DNA of 64,000 bases, taken from a bacterium HR40. GTDB lineage: Bacteria > Pseudomonadota > Alphaproteobacteria > Geminicoccales > Geminicoccaceae. This document shows, piece after piece, positions 1-8,460 of the stretch (its first letter is position 1; each line of letters begins with the position of its first letter). The notes under the pieces were generated by a model. That model was not told the origin of the DNA. It saw only the letters and a program-made list of their open reading frames with translations, and searched no databases. Position numbers and translations under genes: made by a program. The stretch spans positions 248,001 to 312,000 of the forward strand of contig BEIQ01000004.1 in the NCBI GenBank assembly GCA_002898275.1. Direction: 5' to 3'.

Positions 1-1258
1 GCTCGCGAGGGTCGAGGGCGTCGAGCGAGACGCCGCGTTCTTCGGCGAGCCGTACCACCTGCCCGACGATGCGATGGGCGTCGCGGAACGGCACCCCCTT
101 CGCGCGCACGAGCCAGTCGGCGAGGTCGGTGGCGGTGGTGTGGCCGACACCCGCCGCTCGTCGCATGCGCTCCGGAAACACGCTCATGCTGCGCAGCATT
201 TCCCGCGTGGCGGCAAGGCCGAGCTCGAGGGTATCGGCAGCATCGAACACCGCCTCCTTGTCCTCCTGCATGTCCTTGCTGTAGGCGAGGGGCAGACCCT
301 TGAGCACGACGAGCAGCGCCACGAGGTGGCCGATCACCCGCCCGCTCTTGCCGCGCACGAGCTCAGCGGCATCGGGATTCCGCTTCTGCGGCATGATCGA
401 GCTGCCGGAGCTGAAGGTTTCGCTCATGCGCACGAAACCGAACTGCGGTGTCGACCACAGCACCAGCTCCTCGGCCAGACGCGAGAGATGAATGGCGCAG
501 ATCGCCGCTGCCGCCAGATATTCGAGGGCGAAATCGCGATCCGATACGGCATCGATGGAGTTGGCGCAAGGCTGGCGGAAGCCGAGTTCACGAGCCGTCA
601 TGTCGCGGTCGATGGGAAAGCTGGTGCCGGCGAGTGCTGCAGCCCCGAGCGGACATTCCTGGAGTCGCTCCCGGGCGTCGCGCAGGCGGCCACGATCGCG
701 GCCGAACATCTCGACATAGGCCATGAGGTGGTGGCCGAAGGTGACGGGCTGAGCCGCCTGCAGATGGGTGAAGCCGGGCATGATCGTGGCCGCGTGCGCC
801 TCGGCCAGATCAAGCAACACCTCTTGCAGTGCCCTAAGGAGCTCGTCGGCGCGGTCCATCGCCTCCCGCACCCACATGCGGAAGTCGGTTGCCACCTGGT
901 CGTTGCGGGAGCGGGCGGTGTGCAGCTTGCGTCCGGGCTCGCCCACGAGCTCGGTCAGGCGGGCCTCGATGTTGAGATGGATGTCCTCGAGCTCCGGCCG
1001 GAAGGAAAAGGCACCCTGGGCGATCTCCTCGCGGATGCGCTGGAGCCCGGCGAGGATGGCATCCCGCTCCGCCTCGGTGATGATGCCGCAGGCAGCGAGC
1101 ATGCGCGCATGGGCCATGGAGCCCATGATGTCCTGCCGCCACAGCCGGTGGTCGAAGCCGATCGACGCATTGATGCGTTGCATGAGGGGTGCCGCATCGG
1201 CGGCGAAGTGGCCGCCCCACAGCTGGCGGGCAGTGCTGCCGCTTCCATCTTTGCCCAT
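1..1258 (-). CDS. argH: Argininosuccinate lyase ArgH (3' end outside window)
   Basis: Last step of arginine synthesis: cleaves argininosuccinate to arginine and fumarate in the cytosol. About 419 of the usual ~460 residues are visible; the C terminus runs off the left edge. The fumarase/aspartase superfamily signature [12 protein letters not shown], the mobile loop with the catalytic Ser, is read at about 363-410 on the minus strand. The N terminus has [14 protein letters not shown], a typical ArgH substrate-binding segment. The last visible residues ([16 protein letters not shown]) match the family C-terminal region. ATG at 1258 is the first sensible start, only 23 bp from the divergent start of the TlpA-like gene. 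Very sure of identity; the end is not visible. Confidence 0.95.
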   Translation of the reverse strand, partial: MGKDGSGSTARQLWGGHFAADAAPLMQRINASIGFDHRLWRQDIMGSMAHARMLAACGIITEAERDAILAGLQRIREEIAQGAFSFRPELEDIHLNIEARLTELVGEPGRKLHTARSRNDQVATDFRMWVREAMDRADELLRALQEVLLDLAEAHAATIMPGFTHLQAAQPVTFGHHLMAYVEMFGRDRGRLRDARERLQECPLGAAALAGTSFPIDRDMTARELGFRQPCANSIDAVSDRDFALEYLAAAAICAIHLSRLAEELVLWSTPQFGFVRMSETFSSGSSIMPQKRNPDAAELVRGKSGRVIGHLVALLVVLKGLPLAYSKDMQEDKEAVFDAADTLELGLAATREMLRSMSVFPERMRRAAGVGHTTATDLADWLVRAKGVPFRDAHRIVGQVVRLAEERGVSLDALDPRE

Positions 1259-1281
1259 GGGCCGTTCCGGAGGTTGGGTCG

Positions 1282-1809
1282 ATGGTCCTCGCGCGTGTCG
1301 CGTTCCTGCTCCTCTTGCTCGCCGCACTCCCGCATCCGGCAGTCGCAGCGGCCAGTCTCCAGCCGGCGCAGAGCCGCGAGCTGCTGCCGGATATCGCCTT
1401 CCTCGACATGGACGACAAGCCTGCGCGGCTCTCGGATTTCCGCGGGCGGGTGGTAGTGCTCAACGTCTGGGCTACCTGGTGTGCTCCCTGCCGCGAAGAG
1501 ATGCCCTCTCTCGATCGGTTGCAGCAGATCTTCGCCGACCAACCGGTGACGGTCCTCGCCCTTTCGGTGGATCGCGGAGAGGCCGGGCGCATCCGGGAAT
1601 TCCTCGCCGAGATCGGCGTCCACCGGCTTGCCGTCTACCGCGACCCGAAGATGCGAGCGATCCAGGAGCTACGCGTGCCTGGGCTACCCGCGACCATCCT
1701 CGTCGACCGGGCCGGACGGGAAGCCCTGCGTCAACTCGGGGTTGCCGTGTGGGATGCACCCGAGGTCGTCGCGCTCATCCGCGATCTGCTCGCCGAAGCC
1801 GTCCCGTGA
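1282..1809 (+). CDS. TlpA/ResA-like thiol:disulfide oxidoreductase
   Basis: 175-residue secreted thioredoxin-fold protein. An N-terminal hydrophobic signal ([22 protein letters not shown]) points to export, possibly as a membrane anchor. The redox motif WCAPC lies inside [18 protein letters not shown], which is characteristic of the TlpA/ResA/DsbE group. The cis-Pro loop is [14 protein letters not shown]. The start at 1282 is preceded by GGAGG at 1269-1273 with eight bases between; an in-frame upstream extension would lie inside argH and lacks the signal peptide at its start. Members of the family reduce apocytochrome c or copper-site disulfides, so a link to the respiratory operon about 3 kb away is possible but only inferred. 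Its 3' end is 4 bp from the convergent antiporter gene. Confidence 0.9.
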   Translation: MVLARVAFLLLLLAALPHPAVAAASLQPAQSRELLPDIAFLDMDDKPARLSDFRGRVVVLNVWATWCAPCREEMPSLDRLQQIFADQPVTVLALSVDRGEAGRIREFLAEIGVHRLAVYRDPKMRAIQELRVPGLPATILVDRAGREALRQLGVAVWDAPEVVALIRDLLAEAVP

Positions 1810-1813
1810 CGGA

Positions 1814-3472
1814 TCACGGTCGTCGGCTGTCGCCCTCCCGCTTGCGGTCGGCGAGGCAGCGTAGGGTGGCCGCGGCGAGATGGCGGCCGGTTTCGATCAC
1901 TTCCGGCACCACCACCGTGGCGTCGAGCCGGCGGTAGGTCTCGGCCTCGGACTCGTCGAGCACGCGCACGAAAAGCGGCAGCTCGGGGAACAAATAGCGC
2001 ACGAGAGCCGCTGCCTGCCGGGCTGCCGCCATATCGTCGATCGCGAGCACGAGCGCTGCCGCCTTCTCGATGTGCAGGCTCTCCAACACTTCGGGATGGA
2101 CGACATTGCCGTAATAGAAAGGCAGGCCGCGCACGCGGGCCCGCTGGACCCGGTTGGCGTCGACATCGATGCCGACCGTCCGGATTCCCGCCTCGCGCAA
2201 CATCTCCGCCACCTGGGTACCGACCCGGCCGGCACCGACGACGATCACGTGTCCGGCCTCCTCCGCCTCGGGCGGTGCCGCGGCTTCGGCATCGGGCAAG
2301 CCCGTCGGCGACGGCGTCTCGCCGAGCTGGATGGCGACTCTCGCCAACAGCGGCGTCACGGCGAGGCCGATCGCGGCGGCGAGCTCGAGCGGGCGAACGA
2401 GCTCGGCGGCGAGCAACCCGCTGTCGCGGGCCATGGGCCAGAGGACGAAGGCATATTCGCCCGCTTGCGCGAGCACGATCGACAGACGCAGCGCGAGCGG
2501 TTTCGGATAGCCGAGCGCGATCGCGACGGGAAAGATGCTCGCGCCCTTGACCAACAACAGCACGAGCGCGCCAGCGAGCACCGCGAGCCAGGTCGGTGGC
2601 GAAAGCGCGAGGTCGAGCTCGAAGGCGACGGTGACGAAGAACAATCCAACGAGCAGCCCGCTGAAAGGTCGAATGGTGGCTGCCACCTGGTGGCGGTAGG
2701 CAGTATCGGCCAGGACCATACCGCACAGCAACCCGCCGAGCGCCAGCGACAGGCCGACGGCGTCGGTCACTGCCGCAGCCCCCATACCGATCGCCAATGT
2801 CGTTGCGACGAACAGCTCGTGCGGCCCCGAGGCCACGATCGCGCGCAGCGCGCGATCGAGTAGGCGAGGCCCGAAGAAAAGGGCGAGCCCGCCGAAGCCG
2901 AGGCCGAGGAGGAGCGTGCGCGCGAGCTCGAAGACCGGCGCTTCCGAGGCGCGACCGAGGGCCAAGGTGAGGATCAACATCGGCCCGAACGCCACGTCCT
3001 GCAGCAGCAGCACGGCGAAGGCGGTGCGCCCGAAGCGGGTTGCCAGTTCGCCGCGCTCGACCAGGAACGGTACCACCACGGCAGTCGAGGAGAGGCTCAA
3101 GCCGAAGCCGATCACCAGCGCCCCCGCAGGCGGCACACCGGCAGCCAGTGCGGCGCCAGTGCCCACCGCCACACCGGCCAGGATCTGGGCGATGGCGAGA
3201 AGGAAGCTGCGCAGGCCGATGGCCCGTAGACGGGCGAGCGGCAACTCGAGCCCGATGGCGAAGAGGAGGAAGACGACGCCGAATTGGGCGAGCAGGCTCA
3301 CGAGCTGGTTGGGCGGCAAAATGCCGAGAAAGCCCGGCCCCACCAAGAGCCCGCAAACCAGATAGCCGATGATGGTCCCGAGCCGCAGGCGCACCGAGAT
3401 GGCAACGCAGACCGTCGCCATCGCGAGCAGCGCCACCACTTGCAGGATCGTGGCGAGGGCGTTCTCGAACAT
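1814..3472 (-). CDS. KefB/CPA2-type monovalent cation:proton antiporter with TrkA-N domain
   Basis: 552 residues. The first ~390 residues form about 12 hydrophobic segments of the Na+/H+ exchanger (CPA2) fold, starting LATILQVVALLAMATVC, with the conserved LLFAIGLEL and LSLSSTAVV segments and LLQDVAFGP of KefB/KefC transporters. After a linker, a Rossmann TrkA-N domain begins at VIVVGAGRVGTQVAEMLREAG and binds nucleotide in relatives. The family exchanges K+ or Na+ for H+ at the inner membrane; substrate here is unknown. Start taken at ATG 3472, where the first membrane segment begins; the reading frame is open further upstream but encodes low-complexity sequence. It is shorter than E. coli KefC and has no sign of a full TrkA-C domain. 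Confidence 0.88.
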   Translation of the reverse strand: MFENALATILQVVALLAMATVCVAISVRLRLGTIIGYLVCGLLVGPGFLGILPPNQLVSLLAQFGVVFLLFAIGLELPLARLRAIGLRSFLLAIAQILAGVAVGTGAALAAGVPPAGALVIGFGLSLSSTAVVVPFLVERGELATRFGRTAFAVLLLQDVAFGPMLILTLALGRASEAPVFELARTLLLGLGFGGLALFFGPRLLDRALRAIVASGPHELFVATTLAIGMGAAAVTDAVGLSLALGGLLCGMVLADTAYRHQVAATIRPFSGLLVGLFFVTVAFELDLALSPPTWLAVLAGALVLLLVKGASIFPVAIALGYPKPLALRLSIVLAQAGEYAFVLWPMARDSGLLAAELVRPLELAAAIGLAVTPLLARVAIQLGETPSPTGLPDAEAAAPPEAEEAGHVIVVGAGRVGTQVAEMLREAGIRTVGIDVDANRVQRARVRGLPFYYGNVVHPEVLESLHIEKAAALVLAIDDMAAARQAAALVRYLFPELPLFVRVLDESEAETYRRLDATVVVPEVIETGRHLAAATLRCLADRKREGDSRRP

Positions 3473-3561
3473 GGCTGACCCCGGTAGCTGGAGCGCAGGA
3501 CGGACTCCCTCGGGTCTCGCACAGGGGCTCGGCGCGGGGCGATGACGACGGGCCGCGGCGC

Positions 3562-4572
3562 CTACTCGTCCGCGGACAGCGATCGCGCTACCGCGGACGG
3601 CCGCGCATGACGCGTGCGCCAGAGCTCGGCGGCCATCGCCTCCGCCTCTTCGATGGCCGCGGCCCGACCGAGGATGCGCAGCGCGAGCGCTGTCGTGCCG
3701 AGCACGGCAGCCCGCGGTCCCGGAAGGTCGAGCTCGCCCTCCCATAGGGCGCGGATGCGCCCGACCTCGAGAGGCTCCTGCCGCCACGGGTGCGGATCGC
3801 CGTAGCGCCACTCCGGCCATTCTTCGGCGAACGACGCCCCGTCCACGTGCACGAGGGTACGGCAGGGCTTGTCCGGATTGCGCTGCGCCTCACCGCCGCC
3901 ACCCTTGAAGGTGATCGCCCGCTGCTGGCCGAGCAGACGCTGGGTCTCGTGATGGAGCTCGAGATAGGTCGGGTGGAAGATGCCCTGGATCTGCGCCTTG
4001 GGCGCGAACGGTGCGAGTTCCCGGGCGAGCGTATGCACGGGCGTGCGCAAACCGAGAAGCGGGCGCAACGCGAACAGTCCAGCAAGCTCGGGAGAGAGAA
4101 GGGAGAGGGGCAGATAGGCGAAGGCGGTCCGTTCCAATTGCTCGCCGGCCTCGGCCAGGGTCCGCGCTGGCGCGATGCCGAGGGCGGCGAGGGCGGCCGG
4201 TGTGGTCGCCGGTCCCTCGCCGGGAATGCCGTGCATCAAAACCCGCACGCCCGCACCGGCGAGCAGCACGGCGGCGAGGGTGAACCACGGGAGCTGCTTG
4301 TGCCGATCGGCGTAACTCGGCCAGTCGAGATCGGGCGAAAGCCCGGGATCGGCGGGCAACCGCGCCCGCACGGCATCGACGAAGCCAGCGATCTCCGCCG
4401 GCGTCTCGCCTCGGTAGCGCAGCACGAGGAGGAAAGCCCCGATCTGGACCGGTGCGGCTTCGCCATCGAGGACGAGCGTCATGGCCTCGCGCGCTTCCTC
4501 GCGCGAGAGCGGCCGCGACAGATGGGCACCGCGACCGACGGTGCGAAGATAGTCGGCAAAGCGCGCAGACAT
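3562..4572 (-). CDS. TrpD2/YbiB-like anthranilate phosphoribosyltransferase-fold protein
   Basis: 336 residues resembling the TrpD paralogues of the YbiB/TrpD2 type, which share the phosphoribosyltransferase fold with TrpD but bind nucleic acid rather than anthranilate in the characterised case. Visible: the N-terminal helical domain (LSREEAREAMTLVLDGEAAPVQIGAFLLVLRYRGETPAEI), the segment HGIPGEGPATTPAALAALGI, and FKGGGGEAQRNPDKP near residue 230, which is typical of this subgroup. ATG at 4572 is chosen because GGGAG sits 8-9 bases upstream; a TTG 15 bases earlier is possible. It lies 76 bp downstream of nnrS on the same strand and may be the last gene of that operon. Its role there is unknown. 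Confidence 0.75.
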   Translation of the reverse strand: MSARFADYLRTVGRGAHLSRPLSREEAREAMTLVLDGEAAPVQIGAFLLVLRYRGETPAEIAGFVDAVRARLPADPGLSPDLDWPSYADRHKQLPWFTLAAVLLAGAGVRVLMHGIPGEGPATTPAALAALGIAPARTLAEAGEQLERTAFAYLPLSLLSPELAGLFALRPLLGLRTPVHTLARELAPFAPKAQIQGIFHPTYLELHHETQRLLGQQRAITFKGGGGEAQRNPDKPCRTLVHVDGASFAEEWPEWRYGDPHPWRQEPLEVGRIRALWEGELDLPGPRAAVLGTTALALRILGRAAAIEEAEAMAAELWRTRHARPSAVARSLSADE

Positions 4573-4648
4573 TCGCGAGTCTCCCAACGTCCCCTCGCGG
4601 TGCGAACGTGCGGCCGTCGACCTGAACGCTCAGCCGCGGGCCACCTCG

Positions 4649-5974
4649 CTAATATGGTTCGTCCCGACGCCCGGAAAGACCCGCGGCGAGGCCGTGGCGG
4701 GCTTCCTCCGCTCCCTTGTGGCGACGCGACCATCCGCGCCGGCGGGGCGCGCCGAGTGCCGCGACACCGGCGCTTTGCCGACGCCTTCCGCGAGCTCGCG
4801 GCCGAGGACCTCGCGTTGCCCGTCCATCTGTCATCCCCGCGCCAGGGAGTGCGGCCGAAGCGGACCGTGTGCGGCCTCGCCGGCCGACCGGGCCCACCAG
4901 AAGCCAGAGAGCGAGACTACCGAAGGCCGCCGACCAACTGGAGGCGGACGCTGCCAGAGCCGGTAGATGCAGAGGCTCGGGCAGGAGATCGGCAGCGATC
5001 CGGAAGCAGGCGGCGAGGGAAAGGAAGGGAAGGAGTCGACAGATCCGGCGCCCGGCCTCGATAGGAAGCCGTTCCCGCTGCAGCGTGGTACGGACGAAAA
5101 CGGCGAAGGCGAGACTGCCGAGACCACCCACGACGGCCGCATGGAGCCCCGTGGACGGGTCGGGCGCGAGGCCGGCTTCGCCCAGGCCGGCGAGGACGAG
5201 CCCGAGGCCCAGCCAGAGACAACCGAGATGGAGCCCTGCGACCTCGGGGGCATGGACGATCGCCCCCGTCCACCAGCGAGCGAGCCGGAGGAGGCCGATC
5301 CCGCCTGCCGCGAGCGAACAGAAGCCGGAGAGAGACGAGGGCCCGCCGCTGAGCGCCAACGCCGCGTGAGCGAGGAGCAGGAGCGCGCTCAGGCTCTCGA
5401 GCCCCCGCCCGAGCGATCCGATGGTCTGCCGGTGGCTGCGGGCGAGACCGGCAGTCGAGGTGCGGGTGATTCGCCCGCCCATGACGACCAGGAGGAGAAG
5501 GACGCCATCCGACGCGAGGAGAAGGGCGCGCCCGTCCGCTTCGACGATGCCGCTTTGCTCCAGACCGAAAGCCAGTTCGGCCACGAGCAGGCCCGCGGGC
5601 ACCAGCACGAAGGGCGCGTTCGACCAAGCCTTTGCCCGGCGCAGGAAGGCGGGAGCGGTGATGGCGGCGAAGAGCAACGCAAAGGGCAGGGCGAGGTAGC
5701 TCCACCAACCGCCGAGAACGCTCGCGGCGCGTGCCGCCAGCCAGGCGCCGAGGAGGGCCGAGAGGAGGGGGCGGCTCGTGTGGGTCACGAGGAAGCCGGC
5801 CATCGCCGCACCGGCGAAGCCGAAAAGCATCTCGTGCCCGTGCCAGACCACGGGTGTGCTGCCGACCGGTGGCAAAAGGCCGGCGCGCATGCCGACCCAC
5901 GCGGGCACGCTCAGGGCGGCAAAACCGGCGCCGAGTGGAAAGAACAGACGATGAGCGGGAAGCGGCGCGCTCAA
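4649..5974 (-). CDS. nnrS: NnrS family heme/copper membrane protein
   Basis: Polytopic membrane protein of the NnrS family; characterised members bind heme and copper and protect cells from nitric oxide stress. About ten to twelve hydrophobic segments are visible, with HRLFFPLGAGFAALSVPAW at the N terminus and VVWHGHEMLFGFAGAAMAGF, the conserved WHGHEM(L/I)FG signature, near residue 45. The ~60-residue C-terminal tail is Arg/Gly-rich and soluble, longer than usual. The start is inferred as TTG 5974, whose TTGA overlaps the stop of the hemerythrin gene; the only farther candidates are TTG/GTG codons inside that gene. Position in a CuA/heme-copper operon supports an NO-related role. 441 residues with this start. 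Confidence 0.88.
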   Translation of the reverse strand: MSAPLPAHRLFFPLGAGFAALSVPAWVGMRAGLLPPVGSTPVVWHGHEMLFGFAGAAMAGFLVTHTSRPLLSALLGAWLAARAASVLGGWWSYLALPFALLFAAITAPAFLRRAKAWSNAPFVLVPAGLLVAELAFGLEQSGIVEADGRALLLASDGVLLLLVVMGGRITRTSTAGLARSHRQTIGSLGRGLESLSALLLLAHAALALSGGPSSLSGFCSLAAGGIGLLRLARWWTGAIVHAPEVAGLHLGCLWLGLGLVLAGLGEAGLAPDPSTGLHAAVVGGLGSLAFAVFVRTTLQRERLPIEAGRRICRLLPFLSLAACFRIAADLLPEPLHLPALAASASSWSAAFGSLALWLLVGPVGRRGRTRSASAALPGAGMTDGRATRGPRPRARGRRRQSAGVAALGAPRRRGWSRRHKGAEEARHGLAAGLSGRRDEPY

Positions 5975-6369
5975 ACGCCCAACAGCCGGTGCAGCCGAGC
6001 GTCCTTGGTCTTGAAGTGGTTCACGAACCAATCCCGCACCCGAGTGGCCAGCCGCTCGGTGGAATCGGCGTACCGACCGGCCGCGTGCTCGTCCATGATG
6101 TCGCGGATCTCGTCGAGCAATGTCTCGTGTTCGGCCTTGTGCTCGGCATACTCGTCGTAGCCGTGCTTGCGCATCACCGTTTCCTCGAGCGCGAAGTGCG
6201 CGGCGATGCGCGCGAACACTTCGCCGAGGAAGGCCTCGACCGTCTCGGGGTCGGCGCGGCCGCCGAGACGGTCGTGTAGCTCGTTGATGAGAGCGACGAG
6301 CTCCCGGTGCTCATGGTCGACGTCCGGGATCCCGGTTTCGAACTCCTGCCGCCACGCGATGAGGGCCAC
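5971..6369 (-). CDS. Bacteriohemerythrin
   Basis: 132-residue non-heme di-iron protein. All ligand motifs of the family are present: DVDHEHRELV (first His), HFALEETVMRKHGYDEYAEH (HxxxE then HxxxH), and NHFKTKDARL (HxxxxD). These bind O2 in characterised hemerythrins, and some members bind or detoxify NO. The GTG start at 6369 is preceded by GGGGAGG with seven bases spacing, much better than an upstream start in the longer open frame. It is a single-domain cytosolic protein without transmembrane or signalling domains. It sits between an unknown membrane-anchored protein and nnrS in the same operon, with a stop-start overlap to nnrS. Delivery or scavenging of O2/NO for the terminal reductase is the likely role, by inference. 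Confidence 0.93.
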   Translation of the reverse strand: MALIAWRQEFETGIPDVDHEHRELVALINELHDRLGGRADPETVEAFLGEVFARIAAHFALEETVMRKHGYDEYAEHKAEHETLLDEIRDIMDEHAAGRYADSTERLATRVRDWFVNHFKTKDARLHRLLGV

Positions 6370-6383
6370 GGCCAGGCCTCCCC

Positions 6384-6890
6384 TCAGCCATAGAACAGGA
6401 AGCCACCGGCATCGGCCTTGAAGTCGACGGCCAAGCGCCGGCCGGCGCCGAGCTCGATCTCCCGCTCGCTCACATAGGCGAAGGCATCGCCGCGTCCACG
6501 GTCCTCGAGCTTGAGCACGAGGTGATGGCGGCCGGGCGGCAGGGCGAACTTCAGATAGGCCCGCGACGGCCCGTCCCCCCAGATACCCGTGGGCTCGAGC
6601 ACTCCATCGAACACTTGGTTGCCGTCGATCGCGAGGACCAGACGGACGGGCAGCCGTTCCCGTTCGCACGTGTTGGGGCGGCGTTGCTGCGGCGGCAGGC
6701 GTGCGATCTCCTGGGGCGTGAGGCGTCGGCAGGCCTCGCGTCGCTCGGCGCCATGGGCGAAGCTCACGACGAGCTGCGCTCGGTCTGGCGGAAAAACGAC
6801 GAGCGTCGGACGTTGCGAGAAAAAGCCGATCACGGTGACGAAACCGGCGAGGATCAGACTCTGCCCGAACCAGCGCCCGACGTCAGGCAT
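6384..6890 (-). CDS. Unknown membrane-anchored protein of the respiratory operon
   Basis: 168 residues, family not recognised. One N-terminal hydrophobic helix (about residues 9-25, QSLILAGFVTVIGFF) is followed by a soluble domain rich in predicted beta strands, probably periplasmic. Two Cys (EACRRLTPQEI and PNTCERERL) lie about 20 residues apart and could form a disulfide. The C-terminal half contains LVLKLEDRGRGDAFAYVSER, resembling an immunoglobulin-like or beta-sandwich assembly. Its start overlaps the 3' end of the cytochrome b-ferredoxin fusion gene by 8 bp, so it is translationally coupled to it, and it precedes the hemerythrin gene. A subunit or assembly factor of the neighbouring complex is the natural guess; nothing in the sequence proves it. 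Confidence 0.75.
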   Translation of the reverse strand: MPDVGRWFGQSLILAGFVTVIGFFSQRPTLVVFPPDRAQLVVSFAHGAERREACRRLTPQEIARLPPQQRRPNTCERERLPVRLVLAIDGNQVFDGVLEPTGIWGDGPSRAYLKFALPPGRHHLVLKLEDRGRGDAFAYVSEREIELGAGRRLAVDFKADAGGFLFYG

Positions 6891-8451
6891 GCCCTGTCTC
6901 CAGCACGCTGGGATTGCGCTTCCCCGGCTGCGGATCGGCGGTCAGGGCGAGTTCGCGGGCGAAGCTGTCGAGGGTCTCGCGAAGACGGCCGTAGCCGAGC
7001 GGACCAGCCCAAAGGATGCGCAGGCGATGGCGCGGCACCCGCTCTCGCAGGTGCGGATCGCGGGCGCGGGCCATGCGGGCTTTCGCCCATTCGTTACCGA
7101 AACGGTTGTGACAGGCATATTCGGCGCAGCCGGTGAGCACCACCCCTTCCGCGAGATCGCGGCTCAGCACATAGTCGACGAAGGAAGGTGGCAGCTGGCC
7201 GCTGCAGACGAGCGGCACCACTCCGACCTGGGGACTTTCGAGTCCCCCGAGGGGCGGGCCGAAGTCGCAGCCGAAGACGAGGATCCGCGGCCGTGCCGTC
7301 AGGCGGGCGGCGGCGGCGTGTACGGCCTCCCTGAGGGCCGCGAGACTGCGTTCCGGCAGATCGATGCCGGGATGGAGGCCGGCGCGGCGGCGGAACGGCG
7401 TCGCGGTGGGGCAGGCGCCAGCGCAGATGCCGCAGGACACGCACAGCGCGGGATCGACCCTGGCCTCGCTCGAGAACGGACGGCCGTCGCTGCGTGCCAC
7501 CATGGTGATGGCATTGTAGGGGCAGTCGGCGAAGCAGCGGCCGCAGCCATTGCAGTTGGCGAGATCGACCGCGGCCGGCTTGGGCCGGCGCATCGGCGGC
7601 AACCAGGGGATGGCCACGAACATGGCGAAGACCGCGAGCGCCGCGCTCCAAGTGAGCGGCCCGGGCAGCCGTTCCAAGACGGGGAAGAGCGGCAGGTAGA
7701 ACCAGTCGAGACCGATTTCGGTCGGCACCGAGAGGAGATCGGCCGGCCCTTGGCTCTTCGCCGGATACACGAGGGCGAGCGCCAGGAACGCGGCGAGGAC
7801 GCCAGCCGCGAGGCCGCGCGGCGGGTTGATGCGCGGCCGCGCGATGCGCTGGAGGTGCACCCAGAGCAGCAACAGCGCGACGAGCGGCACGGCGATATGG
7901 AGGAACACGAGGAGGCTGAAGAAGCGATCGGAGAGATGCTGCGGCGACAGGAAGTTGCGGGCGATGGGCTCGCCGAAGAGGCCGGCGGCATCGAGCCATT
8001 CCGCCGAGACCGTGGCGACATACTGGGCGAGCCGGTCCCACACGAGCCAGTAGCCCGTAATCCCGGCCACATAGACCAGCACCACGACCGGTACCCCGCT
8101 CACCCAACTGAACCAGCGAGCGCCCCGGTAGCGGTCGAGTGCGAACTCCCGCAGGAGGTGCAGCGCCATCACCGAGACGAGCGCATCGGAGGCGTAGCGG
8201 TGGAGGCTGCGCATGACACCGGCTGCGAACCATTGGTCGCGGGTCATGTATTCGACCGAGCTATACGCCTGGCTGACCCCGGTGTCGAAGAAAACATAGA
8301 TATAGATACCGCTAACAGTGACGATCCAATAGAAAAAAAAGCCGAGCGCCCCGAGATTGAGGAGGGGGTTCCACGCCGGAGGGAAAAGACGTCCGAGGCG
8401 GGCTTCGGCGGCGGCGAAAGCGAGCCGCAAGGCCGACTTGATCCGTTCCAT
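6883..8451 (-). CDS. Cytochrome b - 2x[4Fe-4S] ferredoxin - MvhD-like fusion protein
   Basis: 522 residues, three fused modules. Residues 1-235 are a cytochrome b/b6-like membrane domain with two histidine pairs at the classic 14-residue spacing (H84/H98 and H185/H199), enough for two b hemes. Residues 300-350 hold two [4Fe-4S] motifs, C300xxC303xxC306xxxC310P and C337xxC340xxC343xxxC347P. Residues ~388-500 match the MvhD/hydrogenase delta family: LVFGCDFG, VPLVCSGQLPPSFV, VVLTGCAEYACHNRFGNE. MvhD carries electrons between hydrogenase and heterodisulfide reductase in methanogens, but no hydrogenase or Hdr gene is present in this window. Position between sco and hemerythrin suggests quinone-linked electron transfer tied to the CuA/heme-copper enzyme. 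Module identities are secure; function is inferred. Confidence 0.88.
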   Translation of the reverse strand: MERIKSALRLAFAAAEARLGRLFPPAWNPLLNLGALGFFFYWIVTVSGIYIYVFFDTGVSQAYSSVEYMTRDQWFAAGVMRSLHRYASDALVSVMALHLLREFALDRYRGARWFSWVSGVPVVVLVYVAGITGYWLVWDRLAQYVATVSAEWLDAAGLFGEPIARNFLSPQHLSDRFFSLLVFLHIAVPLVALLLLWVHLQRIARPRINPPRGLAAGVLAAFLALALVYPAKSQGPADLLSVPTEIGLDWFYLPLFPVLERLPGPLTWSAALAVFAMFVAIPWLPPMRRPKPAAVDLANCNGCGRCFADCPYNAITMVARSDGRPFSSEARVDPALCVSCGICAGACPTATPFRRRAGLHPGIDLPERSLAALREAVHAAAARLTARPRILVFGCDFGPPLGGLESPQVGVVPLVCSGQLPPSFVDYVLSRDLAEGVVLTGCAEYACHNRFGNEWAKARMARARDPHLRERVPRHRLRILWAGPLGYGRLRETLDSFARELALTADPQPGKRNPSVLETGHA

Positions 8452-8460
8452 GCGGAATCC

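Noticed and set aside
6883-8451. A [NiFe]-hydrogenase or heterodisulfide reductase system suggested by the MvhD domain
   Set aside because: No hydrogenase large or small subunit, Hdr subunits, or maturation genes are present in the window. The domain stands within a cytochrome b fusion.
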